A DNA stretch of 64,000 nucleotides from a bacterium (GCA_028716385.1 JAQUPX010000001.1:532775-596774), one strand, 5' to 3'; positions 28,672-36,909 are shown, counted from the stretch's first letter. The notes: generated from the letters alone by a model not told the origin. Numbers and translations are program-made.

Positions 28672-28707
28672 TTGGGTTTATTGGCATTGCATAATAAGGG
28701 AAATAAC

Positions 28708-28881
28708 ATGCCCAAAGATTGCCCTTATGAGTTAATGCATAAAAAATATTTTGGATGTGAATTTCCTTATCTGTGTAAAATAAATTTAGGGCAAATCAGT
28801 TTTTTAATGGCAGTTTCTTCCTATACAAATTTAACGCAAGGTATCAAAAGTATCTTTGGTAATAAAATAAATATAACCTAG
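28708..28881 (+). CDS. Doubtful 57-residue ORF
   Basis: ATG 28708 follows an AAGGGA Shine-Dalgarno and gives a short frame with a few cysteines (DCPYELMHKKYFGCEF). It matches no family I know, and its last ~12 codons are antisense to a duplicated fragment of the glycosyltransferase at 30731. It may be real but is more likely accidental. Confidence 0.25.
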   Translation: MPKDCPYELMHKKYFGCEFPYLCKINLGQISFLMAVSSYTNLTQGIKSIFGNKINIT

Positions 28882-28946
28882 AAAAACATGGTGGGAACTT
28901 CTACGAGTTTTATTTCCTTTAATCTACTTAATTTTATTAGTATTTT
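28846..28946 (-). pseudogene. Fragment duplicated from the 3' end of the GT2 gene at 30731
   Basis: 28891-28946 matches 30834-30889 at 54 of 56 bases by eye, and 28846-28885 matches about 30739-30777 with a few differences. About 50 bp between the two blocks is missing. The original encodes the C-terminal part of a DPM1-like glycosyltransferase on the minus strand. The remainder of 28672-29121 holds nothing further apart from a promoter. Confidence 0.8.
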
Positions 28947-29011
28947 AAGCATAACGAGAATCGCAAATATATAAATCTACTTTAGAAATAAGGCGAAACG
29001 CGAGGAAAATA

Positions 29012-29040
29012 TTGACAAAATATTGTTTTCAAAGTAATCT
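29012..29040 (+). promoter_or_regulatory. Promoter for methyltransferase gene
   Basis: TTGACA (29012-29017), 17-bp spacer, TAATCT (29035-29040). The bases after the -35 resemble those at 27032, suggesting the two upstream regions share an origin. Confidence 0.5.
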
Positions 29041-29121
29041 AAAATTCAGGTGTTTGCAATCTGTTGAGGGATGGTAGTTTTCAAAAAGTATTAAAAATAA
29101 ATCAAAATAAGAATTAAGTAA

Positions 29122-29883
29122 ATGAAAAAAATTATATATAAGAATGGGGATAATGTATATGAAAAAATACTCTATCCTGAATCTGAAAAATTCGAGTTTT
29201 ACAAGAATCATACTCCTATTTCTTTAAAGAAATGGAACGAAGAAATGAATTTAATATTTCCTATGATTTTATTGGAGAAAAGTCCAAATTTTATTATCAG
29301 ATTAATAGAATCTTACAGAAGGGACTCCAACATACGATTAGTAGAGCCTAAGCCCAATGAAATTATTGCCGATATTGGATGTGAAAGCGGATATATTTCG
29401 CATAATCTTGAAAAGAGATGTAAAAAAGTTTATGGCATAGATATGGATATAAAGATGCTAAAGTCTGCAAAAGTTTATGGCAAGCACAATAGTCAATTTA
29501 TTTGTTCGGATGTCAATAATATTGCAATTGGGGATAAGCGTATAAACAAAACAGTTGGATTAAACATTCTCGAACATATTCCTAAACCAAGGGAAGGAAT
29601 TAAAGAATTAGCCCGTATAACAAAGAATGGCGGCAAAATCATAATTTCAGTTCCTAATGACAGGATAATTTTATTTTTTAAAAAGTTATTGAATTTATTT
29701 CATTTAAAATTTTTATATCCAAATCTCAGTACTGATTTAGCTTTTGGGCACTTGCACATATTTGACAGGAAAGCATTGAAAAAAATCTGTAAAGATTTAG
29801 TTGAAATAAAAAGTATCAGATATAGTATACCTTTTCTATTGGATATTCAGTTAGTATTAGTTCCTATAAGGAGGAAAAAATAA
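29122..29883 (+). CDS. SAM-dependent methyltransferase (class I)
   Basis: A 253-residue protein. After ~85 N-terminal residues, motif I is seen as IADIGCESGYIS, then VYGIDMDIKML (acidic residue binding the ribose), a VGLNILEHI motif and KNGGKIIISVPN, all typical of the Methyltransf_11/UbiE-like fold. Such enzymes in glycan clusters methylate sugars or lipid carriers. The C-terminal part has a GHLHIFDRKAL phrase common in O-antigen-type methyltransferases. The stop codon overlaps the likely ATA start of the following glycosyltransferase, so the two genes are coupled. The target is unknown. Confidence 0.85.
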   Translation: MKKIIYKNGDNVYEKILYPESEKFEFYKNHTPISLKKWNEEMNLIFPMILLEKSPNFIIRLIESYRRDSNIRLVEPKPNEIIADIGCESGYISHNLEKRCKKVYGIDMDIKMLKSAKVYGKHNSQFICSDVNNIAIGDKRINKTVGLNILEHIPKPREGIKELARITKNGGKIIISVPNDRIILFFKKLLNLFHLKFLYPNLSTDLAFGHLHIFDRKALKKICKDLVEIKSIRYSIPFLLDIQLVLVPIRRKK

Positions 29884-30680
29884 ATTATATTATATTGCCT
29901 ATATACAATGAGGAAGACTCCATAGGCGTATTGCTTGATAAAATAGAGACAGCAATGAGAGACTATGACTATAAGATATTAGCGATAAATGATGGGAGCA
30001 CGGATAATACAGTCAAAATTTTGGAGAAATATGCTACTAAACTACCGTTAGAAATATTTACGCATAAATTTAACAGAGGGCTTGGGGAGACAATAAGGGA
30101 TGCTTTTGAAAGAGTAGTTGAAGTATGCAAACCGGATGATATTATTATAAGTTTAGATTCAGATAATACGCATCCGCCAATGTATTTCCCGGAGATGATA
30201 AAGAGGATTAATGAAGGCTTTGATATTGTAATAGCTTCCCGATTTCAAAAAGGAGGCAATCAATATGGTTTAAGTTTACATCGAAAGGTTATGAGTATAT
30301 TGGCTAACGGATTAATGAGAATATGTGTCCCGATAAAAGGCGTAAGAGATTATACTTGTGGCTTCCGGGCATATAGGGCAAAAGCAATTTGCGATGCAAT
30401 TTATATTTTTAAAAATGATTTCATTTCATTAAAAAATTTAGGATTTACCGTAACGCTGGAGACTTTAGTTAAGCTAAGAAAGTTCAAGTTAAAAGCAACC
30501 GAAATACCTTTGAAATTAAGGTATGATTTGAAACAAGGGAAGAGCAAGTTAGCAAGCAGAATTACAATATTGGGTTATCTGTGCTTGATTGTTGGAAATG
30601 TTTATCCTCTTGAAAAAGATAGACGAAGAGCAAGAGAAATCGTTAAATTATGGTCGAGTAAATCAAAAAAATATTTTTAA
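29880..30680 (+). CDS. GT2 glycosyltransferase, dolichol-phosphate-mannose-synthase-like (unusual start)
   Basis: A GT-A-fold enzyme that probably loads a sugar onto a polyprenyl phosphate. Motifs: LPIYNEEDSIGVLL, INDGSTDNT, DSDNTHPP (metal-binding DxD region), FQKGG, YTCGFRAY, then ETLVKLRKFKLKATEIP. No ATG is available: a TTG at 29895 would delete the first beta-strand, which is encoded (NYIIL). An AGGAGG at 29869-29874 points to the codon ATA at 29880, overlapping the previous stop. Either a rare ATA start or a small sequence error is likely. No C-terminal membrane helices are evident. It is a paralogue of the minus-strand enzyme at 30731. Confidence 0.85.
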   Translation: MNYIILPIYNEEDSIGVLLDKIETAMRDYDYKILAINDGSTDNTVKILEKYATKLPLEIFTHKFNRGLGETIRDAFERVVEVCKPDDIIISLDSDNTHPPMYFPEMIKRINEGFDIVIASRFQKGGNQYGLSLHRKVMSILANGLMRICVPIKGVRDYTCGFRAYRAKAICDAIYIFKNDFISLKNLGFTVTLETLVKLRKFKLKATEIPLKLRYDLKQGKSKLASRITILGYLCLIVGNVYPLEKDRRRAREIVKLWSSKSKKYF

Positions 30681-30730
30681 CCGGGAATTTTCTGTCCCGT
30701 GGCAATCCATTGTTTATATTGATAGGGGTT

Positions 30731-31462
30731 TCATTGGTTAAAAGTATCTTTGATAATAAAACGAATATAATCTAAAATATTTTTTATCACCTTCATTTTG
30801 CTTTTACCCAATCTTTCATCACATTTAAGGATAGTGGGAACTTCTACGAGTTTTATTTCTTTTAATCTACTTAATTTTATTAGTATTTCTGTCATAACAA
30901 TAAACCCTTTTTCTTTTATAAAGTGTTCCCCATAAGTTTTATAAGCCTTTTTTAAAAGCTTAACGGAATAAGCACGATAAAAAGAGCTATAGGTTTTAAC
31001 TTTTAGATGCGGGTAGAGTATTCTTAAAAATGTATTTGCAGTGTAGCTTAAAATTTTACGGATGAGGGTAGTGCCAATTATTTGTCCATTTCTTGCATAA
31101 CAGGATGCTATAACCAAATTATTTCCTTCCAATATTTTCTCTATCATAACCGGTAATATGGAATCATCCCCGGTGTTGTCTGCTTCTTTAGTTATAATAA
31201 TATCTTCTTCTTTTGCTTCTCTTAAAACATAAGAAAATCCTGTTTTAAAAGCTTCCCCGGGACCTTTATTCGTAAGATGAGTAAGGACTTCTACTGAAAG
31301 TTTATTTTTGAAAGACGTAACTATTTCTTTTGTTTTATCTGTACTTCCATCATTAACAATAATTATTCGGCACTTGTAATTTTTGGCAAAGTATTCTATC
31401 TCTTTTAATAGAGTAGGAATATTTTTCTCTTCATTATATGCCGGAATAATAAATATTATCAT
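30731..31462 (-). CDS. GT2 glycosyltransferase, DPM1-like
   Basis: A 243-residue GT-A enzyme. ATG 31462 (MIIFIIPAYNEEKNI) is preferred to the upstream TTG; it lies one base after the stop of the upstream gene, so the two are coupled. Motifs: IVNDGSTDKT, KEADNTGDDSILP (in place of the usual DSDxxH), ASCYARNG, SSFYRAY, EILIKLSRLKEIKLVEVP. The first acidic metal site reads KEADNT, so the DxD is altered to ExD. It is related to the enzyme at 29880 and converges on it. Part of its 3' end is duplicated at 28846-28946. Confidence 0.86.
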   Translation of the reverse strand: MIIFIIPAYNEEKNIPTLLKEIEYFAKNYKCRIIIVNDGSTDKTKEIVTSFKNKLSVEVLTHLTNKGPGEAFKTGFSYVLREAKEEDIIITKEADNTGDDSILPVMIEKILEGNNLVIASCYARNGQIIGTTLIRKILSYTANTFLRILYPHLKVKTYSSFYRAYSVKLLKKAYKTYGEHFIKEKGFIVMTEILIKLSRLKEIKLVEVPTILKCDERLGKSKMKVIKNILDYIRFIIKDTFNQ

Positions 31463-31463
31463 T

Positions 31464-32390
31464 TTAAAATGAAACAATTTTTAATCTCTTGAAGTTTTTT
31501 ACAAATAAATATAAATCAAATAAACCCCTGAATGGGAAAATTATAATCCTGAGTCCTTTAAATAAATAAACTCCCTTCTTTCCATAGTGTTTCCTGAAAA
31601 AATAACTTAGACTCTTCTCGTGTAACCTTTTTCTATTCCTGTCAAAAAAACCCAGTGATTTTGCGCCATAGTGAATTATGTATGCTTTTGGATAATAATA
31701 TATTTTCCACCCTGCCTGTTTTATCCTGAAGCACCAATCAGTTTCTTCAAGAAACATAGTATAGTTTTCATCAAGCAATCCTACTTGTTCTACGACTGAT
31801 TTACGCACCATCATACAGGCACCATTTATATGAGCAACTTCTCCTTCAAAGTCAATTTCTTTTGGTCCCATAGCACTGCATCCAAACGTATAAATTAAAT
31901 TGCTATTCCGGAACATTTTCTGTATTCCCGAACATCCTGCAAAAGTATCAAAAAACTCTCTAAACGGAGTCATTGAATATTTAGAAGGCGGCAGTTGGGG
32001 AATATCGTACGAAAGATATTGTTTGCAACCTACCGCTCCTGTAGTTGGGTTTTTGTCCATAAAGTTTACCATTTTATCAAAAGCAGAGTCCAGAATAACG
32101 GTATCATTGTTTAGAATAAGCAAATATCTTCCGCTTGCCACTTTTAACGCTTTGTTGTGATTGCTTGCAAACCCTTCTGCCTTGGCGTTTTGAATTAATT
32201 TAATTTTTGGGTGTTTCTTTTTTAATAATTCGGATATTTTATCATTTGAACAATTATCTATTACAAATATTTCAAAGGTTATGCTTTTGGTCTCTTTAAG
32301 TATGGAGTCGAGACATTCTTCTAAAAGTTCTCTGTTTTTATGATGAACAATTGAGATACTTAAATCAACCCCCGGCATATTTTGTGTCAT
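31464..32390 (-). CDS. GT2 glycosyltransferase (rhamnosyltransferase-like)
   Basis: A 308-residue enzyme of the WbbL/rhamnosyltransferase type. Motifs: SISIVHHKNRELLEECLDSI, FVIDNCSNDKI, LLILNNDTVI (metal-binding NDT region), HINGACMMVRKSV, FLEETDWCFRIKQAGWKIYY and IHYGAKSLG. These transfer nucleotide-activated sugars during surface-polysaccharide assembly at the inner membrane face. It is a paralogue of the gene at 33311 (same FEIFVxDNCSNDKIxELL phrase). Last but one of four leftward GT genes (order 33311, 32394, 31464, 30731). Its start lies a few bases after the previous stop. Confidence 0.9.
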   Translation of the reverse strand: MTQNMPGVDLSISIVHHKNRELLEECLDSILKETKSITFEIFVIDNCSNDKISELLKKKHPKIKLIQNAKAEGFASNHNKALKVASGRYLLILNNDTVILDSAFDKMVNFMDKNPTTGAVGCKQYLSYDIPQLPPSKYSMTPFREFFDTFAGCSGIQKMFRNSNLIYTFGCSAMGPKEIDFEGEVAHINGACMMVRKSVVEQVGLLDENYTMFLEETDWCFRIKQAGWKIYYYPKAYIIHYGAKSLGFFDRNRKRLHEKSLSYFFRKHYGKKGVYLFKGLRIIIFPFRGLFDLYLFVKNFKRLKIVSF

Positions 32391-32393
32391 AAT

Positions 32394-33314
32394 TTATATA
32401 TTGTTTTTTGGGGCATTAGCTATTAATTTTAAAAGTTTAAATTGTAAATTCCATTTGTCATAAGGGAGCTTGTTTTGCGATACGTCCCATTTTATTAAAA
32501 ACCAAATAATTTGAAGATATACTTTAATGGATATAGTAATTTTTAACAAAAAAATTTGTAAACGGGGAAAGTGTTTACTAAAAAAATAGAATTCGTCGGA
32601 ATGAATTTGAAAAATTTTTTCGGAAGTCGATGCTGAAGGATTAGACCAGTAATGTTTTATCTTTGCCTCCGGCAGGTAATAAACTTTCCAGCCTGCTCTT
32701 TTTGCTCTAAAGCACCATTCTATTTCCTGATAGAACAAGACTAACGATTCGTCAAAATATCCTATTTTATTTAAAAGACTTTGTCGAAAAAGCAATCCTT
32801 CTGCAGCTACTTCGTCTACTTCTTCTGTTTTATCATAATTGCGCCACTTTTCATAAACAAAATTATAATTTTTACATATTTTATTGCATAGTGTAGCCTT
32901 TGCTATTTTAAAGACAGTCGGAAACTTTCTTCCGTTATATTGAATAGTTCCATCAGGGTTTAACAACTTTGGTCCCACTATTCCTGTTTCCGGGTGTTCT
33001 CTCATAAAATTTAACATACGGTCAAATGTGCCTTCCTGAATAACAGAATCAGCCCCAAGCCACATAATAAATTCACCTTTTGCTTTTCTAAATAAATGAT
33101 TACTGTTTTTAGTTGTCCCTTGCTTAATCGAGTGTTTGATAAAAACAACATCAGGGAAATCTTCCTTAACCATTTTGGCAGTTTCATCTGTACTGTTATC
33201 GTCTCCTACAATAATTTCAAAGGTATCTTTTGGCTTAAATCTATAGATAGACAATAAGCACTCTTTTAAAAGTGCCTTCATATTATACGAAGGTATGCAT
33301 ATAGATAATTTCAT
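32394..33314 (-). CDS. GT2 glycosyltransferase
   Basis: A 306-residue GT-A enzyme. It begins at the fold's first strand (MKLSICIPSYNMKALLKECL) and shows VGDDNSTDET, WLGADSVIQEG (metal-site region), VAAEGLLFRQSLL, FYQEIEWCFRAKRAGWKVYYL and IKHYWS. It overlaps the upstream gene by 4 bp (33311-33314), a coupled arrangement. The C-terminal ~60 residues include a hydrophobic stretch that may associate with the membrane. Donor and acceptor unknown. Confidence 0.9.
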   Translation of the reverse strand: MKLSICIPSYNMKALLKECLLSIYRFKPKDTFEIIVGDDNSTDETAKMVKEDFPDVVFIKHSIKQGTTKNSNHLFRKAKGEFIMWLGADSVIQEGTFDRMLNFMREHPETGIVGPKLLNPDGTIQYNGRKFPTVFKIAKATLCNKICKNYNFVYEKWRNYDKTEEVDEVAAEGLLFRQSLLNKIGYFDESLVLFYQEIEWCFRAKRAGWKVYYLPEAKIKHYWSNPSASTSEKIFQIHSDEFYFFSKHFPRLQIFLLKITISIKVYLQIIWFLIKWDVSQNKLPYDKWNLQFKLLKLIANAPKNNI

Positions 33315-34270
33315 TGTTTGACGCCGTTGGGGTGGACCGTTCCGTCGCCGCCCGAGCGGGATGTTCTATTTCTTTTTTCTAAATATAAGCTATGAAAATA
33401 AACAGGGATGGCAATCAATAATGTCAAAAGTTTATACAATACGACTGCTTTTTGTCCATAGTGTTTATAGAAAAACCGGTTGAAACTTTTTTCATAAAGT
33501 TTCCTTTGAGTTTTGCTAAAAGATTTTATTGAAGAGCAGCCATAATGAAACACAGAGGCTTTTGGATAATATCCAATAAGCCATCCTTTTTTCCGAAGTC
33601 TGTAAAAGAGGTCTGTATCTTCCAGATATAAGAAAAAGGATTCGTCAAATAATCCAATATCTTCCACAGCTTTTTTTTTCATTACCATACAGCATCCGGA
33701 CATAGAAATAACATTATTACATATTTTCTCGGGGTTTATTTTGCCAAATGGAATTTCTTGCAGAAAAATACTTTTAGGGAATATTTTTCTTAATCCGCTT
33801 ACTCCAAAGAAAGTATCCAGAAATACGTTTGTCGGAGTGAAAAATTTTTTAGCAGGTGTTGAGAGAGCAGAGTTATTGCCAACATATACTTTACAGGCAA
33901 CACCTCCTAATTGTGGATGATTTTTTAAATATCCCACTAATTTATCAAGTGTATTATCAAGAAGAACAATATCATTGTTTAGCACGGCTACGTATTTACC
34001 TTCTGCTTTTTCTAACACCTTGTTGTGATTTTTTGCAAAGCCTTCTATTTTGTCATTCCTGATTAATTTAACTCCGGAGTATTTTTCTTTTAATAATTCC
34101 GGTATTTTATCATTAGAGCAATTATCTACTACAAATATTTCAAAGGTTATGTTTTTGGTTTCCTTAAGTATAGAGTCAAGGCATTTTTCTAAAAACTTTT
34201 TATCCCGATGATGAACAACGGATATCGTTAAATCAATCCTCGTCTTAGCGGGATGTCCTATTTCTGCCAT
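33311..34270 (-). CDS. GT2 glycosyltransferase carrying palindrome-derived tails
   Basis: A 319-residue GT-A enzyme, first of the leftward GT operon. Motifs: LTISVVHHRDKKFLEKCLDS, FVVDNCSNDKIPELL, VAVLNNDIVLLD, SMSGCCMVMKKKAV, YLEDTDLFYRLRKKGW and FHYG. Compared with the paralogue at 31464, both ends are extended. The N-terminus (MAEIGHPAKTRID) is encoded by an ACATCCCGC-type element. The C-terminus (NRTSRSGGDGTVHPNG) is encoded by another copy at 33351. Both elements lie outside the catalytic core. A consensus promoter on this strand lies 60-90 bp upstream. Confidence 0.9.
   Translation of the reverse strand: MAEIGHPAKTRIDLTISVVHHRDKKFLEKCLDSILKETKNITFEIFVVDNCSNDKIPELLKEKYSGVKLIRNDKIEGFAKNHNKVLEKAEGKYVAVLNNDIVLLDNTLDKLVGYLKNHPQLGGVACKVYVGNNSALSTPAKKFFTPTNVFLDTFFGVSGLRKIFPKSIFLQEIPFGKINPEKICNNVISMSGCCMVMKKKAVEDIGLFDESFFLYLEDTDLFYRLRKKGWLIGYYPKASVFHYGCSSIKSFSKTQRKLYEKSFNRFFYKHYGQKAVVLYKLLTLLIAIPVYFHSLYLEKRNRTSRSGGDGTVHPNGVKQ
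33351..33360 (-). repeat. Palindromic element inside GT2 gene, C-terminal tail
   Basis: CCCGAGCGGG with flanking GATGTT. On the minus strand it reads ACA TCC CGC TCG GGC GGC GAC, giving T-S-R-S-G-G-D in the protein. Same frame as the copies in sprA and the propeller gene. Confidence 0.65.
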
Positions 34271-34332
34271 AATGGTTTTTAGTTCTATTTTCTTAAGAAA
34301 AGCGCTTTTTATGAACTTATTTATTATTAAGA

Positions 34333-34361
34333 AGAATACAAAAACAACAATGTCTTGTCAA
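34333..34361 (-). promoter_or_regulatory. Promoter of leftward GT2 operon
   Basis: Minus strand TTGACA (34361-34356), 17-bp spacer, TATTCT (34338-34333), 63 bases before the ATG at 34270. Confidence 0.65.
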
Positions 34362-34388
34362 TATTTTCTTCCTGTTCTCTTATTAAAG

Positions 34389-34417
34389 TTGACAAAATTT
34401 TTTAATAAAATTATAGT
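34389..34417 (+). promoter_or_regulatory. Promoter of GT-C gene
   Basis: TTGACA (34389-34394), 17-bp spacer, TATAGT (34412-34417): 11 of 12 consensus bases. It is back to back with the promoter of the GT2 operon, 28 bp away. The remaining intergenic sequence shows only a small AAAAGCGCTTTT palindrome (34298-34309). Confidence 0.8.
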
Positions 34418-34566
34418 TAGTTGTTTGGTTCCGAGAAAAAACAATAAGCAAGAATAGATAAGAAACTCTTGGGCAAAACCGTTACTTACAGGTCCTTATG
34501 TTAAATTAGGAATTGTTTGTCCCGAGTTTATTATGGGAGAGATTCTTATCCGGTTTGCAGGATAAA

Positions 34567-36069
34567 ATGTCAATTCAGGGCAATAAATCATTCAAGTTGA
34601 AAACTTCTCTTTTCTTTTTAACGGCAACGGTATATTTGTTGTTTGCGAAGGGACTTCCATGGATTGAAGCGGACGTGCAGCTGGAAATATCCCGGAATTT
34701 AGTCCAACATCATTCCCTGTCTCTGGCTAACCAGATAGGTGATACTTTGCAAGTCCAGGGGAAAAATGGAGAATGGTACGATTGGCATGGGGTTACAAAT
34801 ATTTTATTGATGGTGTCTACAGCTATGTGTGAGCCGATTGTAAACAAAGTAATACATAAAGACAGGGATGTTAAACAAGTAATGTCTTTTTTAGGTGCTT
34901 TAACCGGCGTTGTAGTTAACGCATTAGTATGTGTAGTTTTTTTTTCAATGCTTTGTTCTCTTGGGAGACCGCTTAAAATATCTTTTTATACTACATTATA
35001 TTTAGCTTTTTTTACAATTATTTTTCCTTATTCTGCGACGAATTACGAGGGAAACTTAAATATGTTGTTTATAGTAAGTTCATTGTATTTCTTATTTGAA
35101 TTTTTAAGAAAGCAGAGAATAGGTTACTTAATTTTTTGTGGAATTTTTGCAGGTCTGACTATCAACACAAGGGACCTCTCGTATATTTTTCTTTTCTTTA
35201 TGTTTATTTTTATATTTTGGACTGCTTTAAGGGAAAAAAATTCCAGGATAATAGTTGCATTTGTAATAGGAGCAATTCCTCTCTTTTTTCTCTGGGGATG
35301 GTATAATTGGCTAAGAACCGGTGGATTTTTCATAAGTCCAAGCGCAAAGGTGATGTTGCATAATGAGTCTTACCATATTAGCTCTGTTATGTTAGGATTA
35401 CAAAAGGTAGTTTTTAATGAAAATAAGAATATATTTCTATATTCGCCGATTTTAGCAGTATCAATATTTGGGTGGTATCAATTTTTTAGGGATAAAAGGA
35501 AAGAATGTATATTAATACTATCCATTGTAGTTTTTTATCTCTTAGGGAGCACTTTAGTATGGTGGGATTTTTTTAGTTGGGGGCCAAGATATACGCTTGA
35601 AATTACCCCATTGTTGATTCTACCTTTGGCGTACTGGTTAAAACCCAATTTTTCACCGATTAAAAGATTTTGTTTTTATAGTATATCTGCTTACAGTTTG
35701 TTAATCCAATTTTCGGGGACATTGGTTAACTGGCACGGCAGAATACGTTATTTTTGGGACAGGGATATGGAATATATATTTTATTACAAGTATCCGCAGT
35801 TATGGGATGCCGTAAAGATTTTAGTTATTAATTTATGGAATTTATTTTTAGGGACATTTCATACTTTTGAAAACGCCAAATATACACCCCCGGCTATATC
35901 TAACGAGTCTCTTTATGCTTCAAACACGGTATTTACATGGTGGAACAGGTTAATGTTTATGGGCGTTAATCCGGTATGGGTAGTAGTTTATTGGATGGTT
36001 AGTTTATTGGTGATTTATTATTCCGTGAGATATATATTGGGTTTTGCGAAAAAAGGGGAGATAGGTTAG
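34567..36069 (+). CDS. Integral-membrane GT-C-type glycosyltransferase
   Basis: A 500-residue multi-spanning protein. ATG 34567 follows GCAGGATAAA and is preferred to the TTG at 34513. Ten or more hydrophobic helices are visible. The first periplasmic loop has the acidic pair typical of GT-C (LPWIEADVQLEI), followed by the NGEWYDWHG segment. FYTTLYLAFFTIIFPYSATN, NTRDLSYIF and WWDFFSWGPRY resemble the PMT/ArnT/GT39-like and mycobacterial-type GT-C families that use polyprenyl-phosphate sugars. The neighbouring DPM1-like enzymes could supply such donors; that link is inference. A strong promoter of its own precedes it. Confidence 0.8.
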   Translation: MSIQGNKSFKLKTSLFFLTATVYLLFAKGLPWIEADVQLEISRNLVQHHSLSLANQIGDTLQVQGKNGEWYDWHGVTNILLMVSTAMCEPIVNKVIHKDRDVKQVMSFLGALTGVVVNALVCVVFFSMLCSLGRPLKISFYTTLYLAFFTIIFPYSATNYEGNLNMLFIVSSLYFLFEFLRKQRIGYLIFCGIFAGLTINTRDLSYIFLFFMFIFIFWTALREKNSRIIVAFVIGAIPLFFLWGWYNWLRTGGFFISPSAKVMLHNESYHISSVMLGLQKVVFNENKNIFLYSPILAVSIFGWYQFFRDKRKECILILSIVVFYLLGSTLVWWDFFSWGPRYTLEITPLLILPLAYWLKPNFSPIKRFCFYSISAYSLLIQFSGTLVNWHGRIRYFWDRDMEYIFYYKYPQLWDAVKILVINLWNLFLGTFHTFENAKYTPPAISNESLYASNTVFTWWNRLMFMGVNPVWVVVYWMVSLLVIYYSVRYILGFAKKGEIG

Positions 36070-36150
36070 AAGATTACAGAATGGTTAAACATATTAGGTT
36101 GCTCCTAGAAATAGATATTGTAAAAACACCGTTTTGGCTCATTAAAAAAG

Positions 36151-36178
36151 TTGACATTTTTTGAAAATACAATATTTT
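36151..36178 (+). promoter_or_regulatory. Promoter of GYD-protein pair
   Basis: TTGACA (36151-36156), 16-bp spacer, TATTTT (36173-36178), about 74 bases before the first ATG. Confidence 0.55.
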
Positions 36179-36251
36179 TAGTCAGAATACGAGTTTTTTA
36201 TAATTTGGTTGATTATAGAAAAAACTATAAACAAATAAAAAAGGGGGAAGA

Positions 36252-36500
36252 ATGCTTTTTATGACCACGATGGATGTGATACCGGGGAAGATAGAAGATT
36301 TGCTTTACTTAACGAAGAAAGTTAAAGCGCCGGACAACATAAAGATAAAACAGTTCCTTAAATTACTTGGAGCGCATGATTTTGTAGTTATATATGAAGC
36401 TCCGAATGAGTCTGAAGCATTGGATTTTGTTTTGAAATTCACAACGGCAGCTTCTACCAGGACTTCTTTGTCAAGTCCGGTTGAAGGATACGAGAAATAG
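36252..36500 (+). CDS. GYD-domain-like small protein, copy 1
   Basis: An 82-residue cytoplasmic protein with AAGGGGGAAGA as Shine-Dalgarno. The pattern MLFMTTMDVIPGK ... LLGAHDFVVIYEAPNESEAL ... STRTSLSSPVEGYE matches the GYD family (alpha/beta dimeric barrel-like), in which a G-x-YDxV motif and a terminal (T)-x-xAxP element recur; here the motif is GAHDFV. The biochemical role of the family is not established. A second copy follows 51 bp downstream, so this is a tandem duplication in one transcript. Confidence 0.8.
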   Translation: MLFMTTMDVIPGKIEDLLYLTKKVKAPDNIKIKQFLKLLGAHDFVVIYEAPNESEALDFVLKFTTAASTRTSLSSPVEGYEK

Positions 36501-36551
36501 AAACGGGATGTTTATCTCAGTCCAGCTACAGCGGGATTGAAAGGGGGAAAA
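36501..36551 (+). repeat. Spacer between GYD copies with CGGGATGT element
   Basis: Contains ACGGGATGTTT and AGCTACAGCGGGATTG, resembling halves of the dispersed palindrome family, then the AAGGGGGAAAA Shine-Dalgarno of copy 2. Confidence 0.4.
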
Positions 36552-36800
36552 ATGCTTTTTATGACTACTTTTGATGTAATACCGGGGAAGTCAGAAGATT
36601 TATTTTATCTGACTAAAAAAACCAAAGCACCGGATAATATAAAAATAAAAGAGTTCCTAAAATTATTGGGAGCACATGATTTTGTAATCGTATATGAAGC
36701 GCCAAACGAATCCGAAGCATTAGAGTTTGTTCTGAAATTTACACCGGCAGCTTCTACCCGAACTTCTTTGTGCAGCCCGGTTGAAGGATACGAGAAATAG
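36552..36800 (+). CDS. GYD-domain-like small protein, copy 2
   Basis: An 82-residue paralogue of copy 1, about 85% identical by eye (LFYLTKKTKAPDNIKIKEFL against LLYLTKKVKAPDNIKIKQFL). A TTG upstream would extend it by five residues, but those codons are the Shine-Dalgarno itself, so ATG 36552 is used. Substitutions are mostly conservative. Dimeric alpha/beta-barrel folds often pair subunits, so a heterodimer is possible, though this is inference. The 109 bp between its stop and valS show no terminator and no T-box. Confidence 0.8.
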   Translation: MLFMTTFDVIPGKSEDLFYLTKKTKAPDNIKIKEFLKLLGAHDFVIVYEAPNESEALEFVLKFTPAASTRTSLCSPVEGYEK

Positions 36801-36909
36801 GCGCATAGGCAGAGAAAAGAAACAAGTAGTAATTAAGTAGTAACCGGTTGTAATTTGTGGTATAGAGAAACTAAGACTATCATTATTCCCTTGAAGTATT
36901 AAAAATATT

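Noticed and set aside
36801..36909. T-box leader before valS
   Set aside because: The 109-bp spacer is too short and lacks a TGGN-type T-box sequence and terminator.
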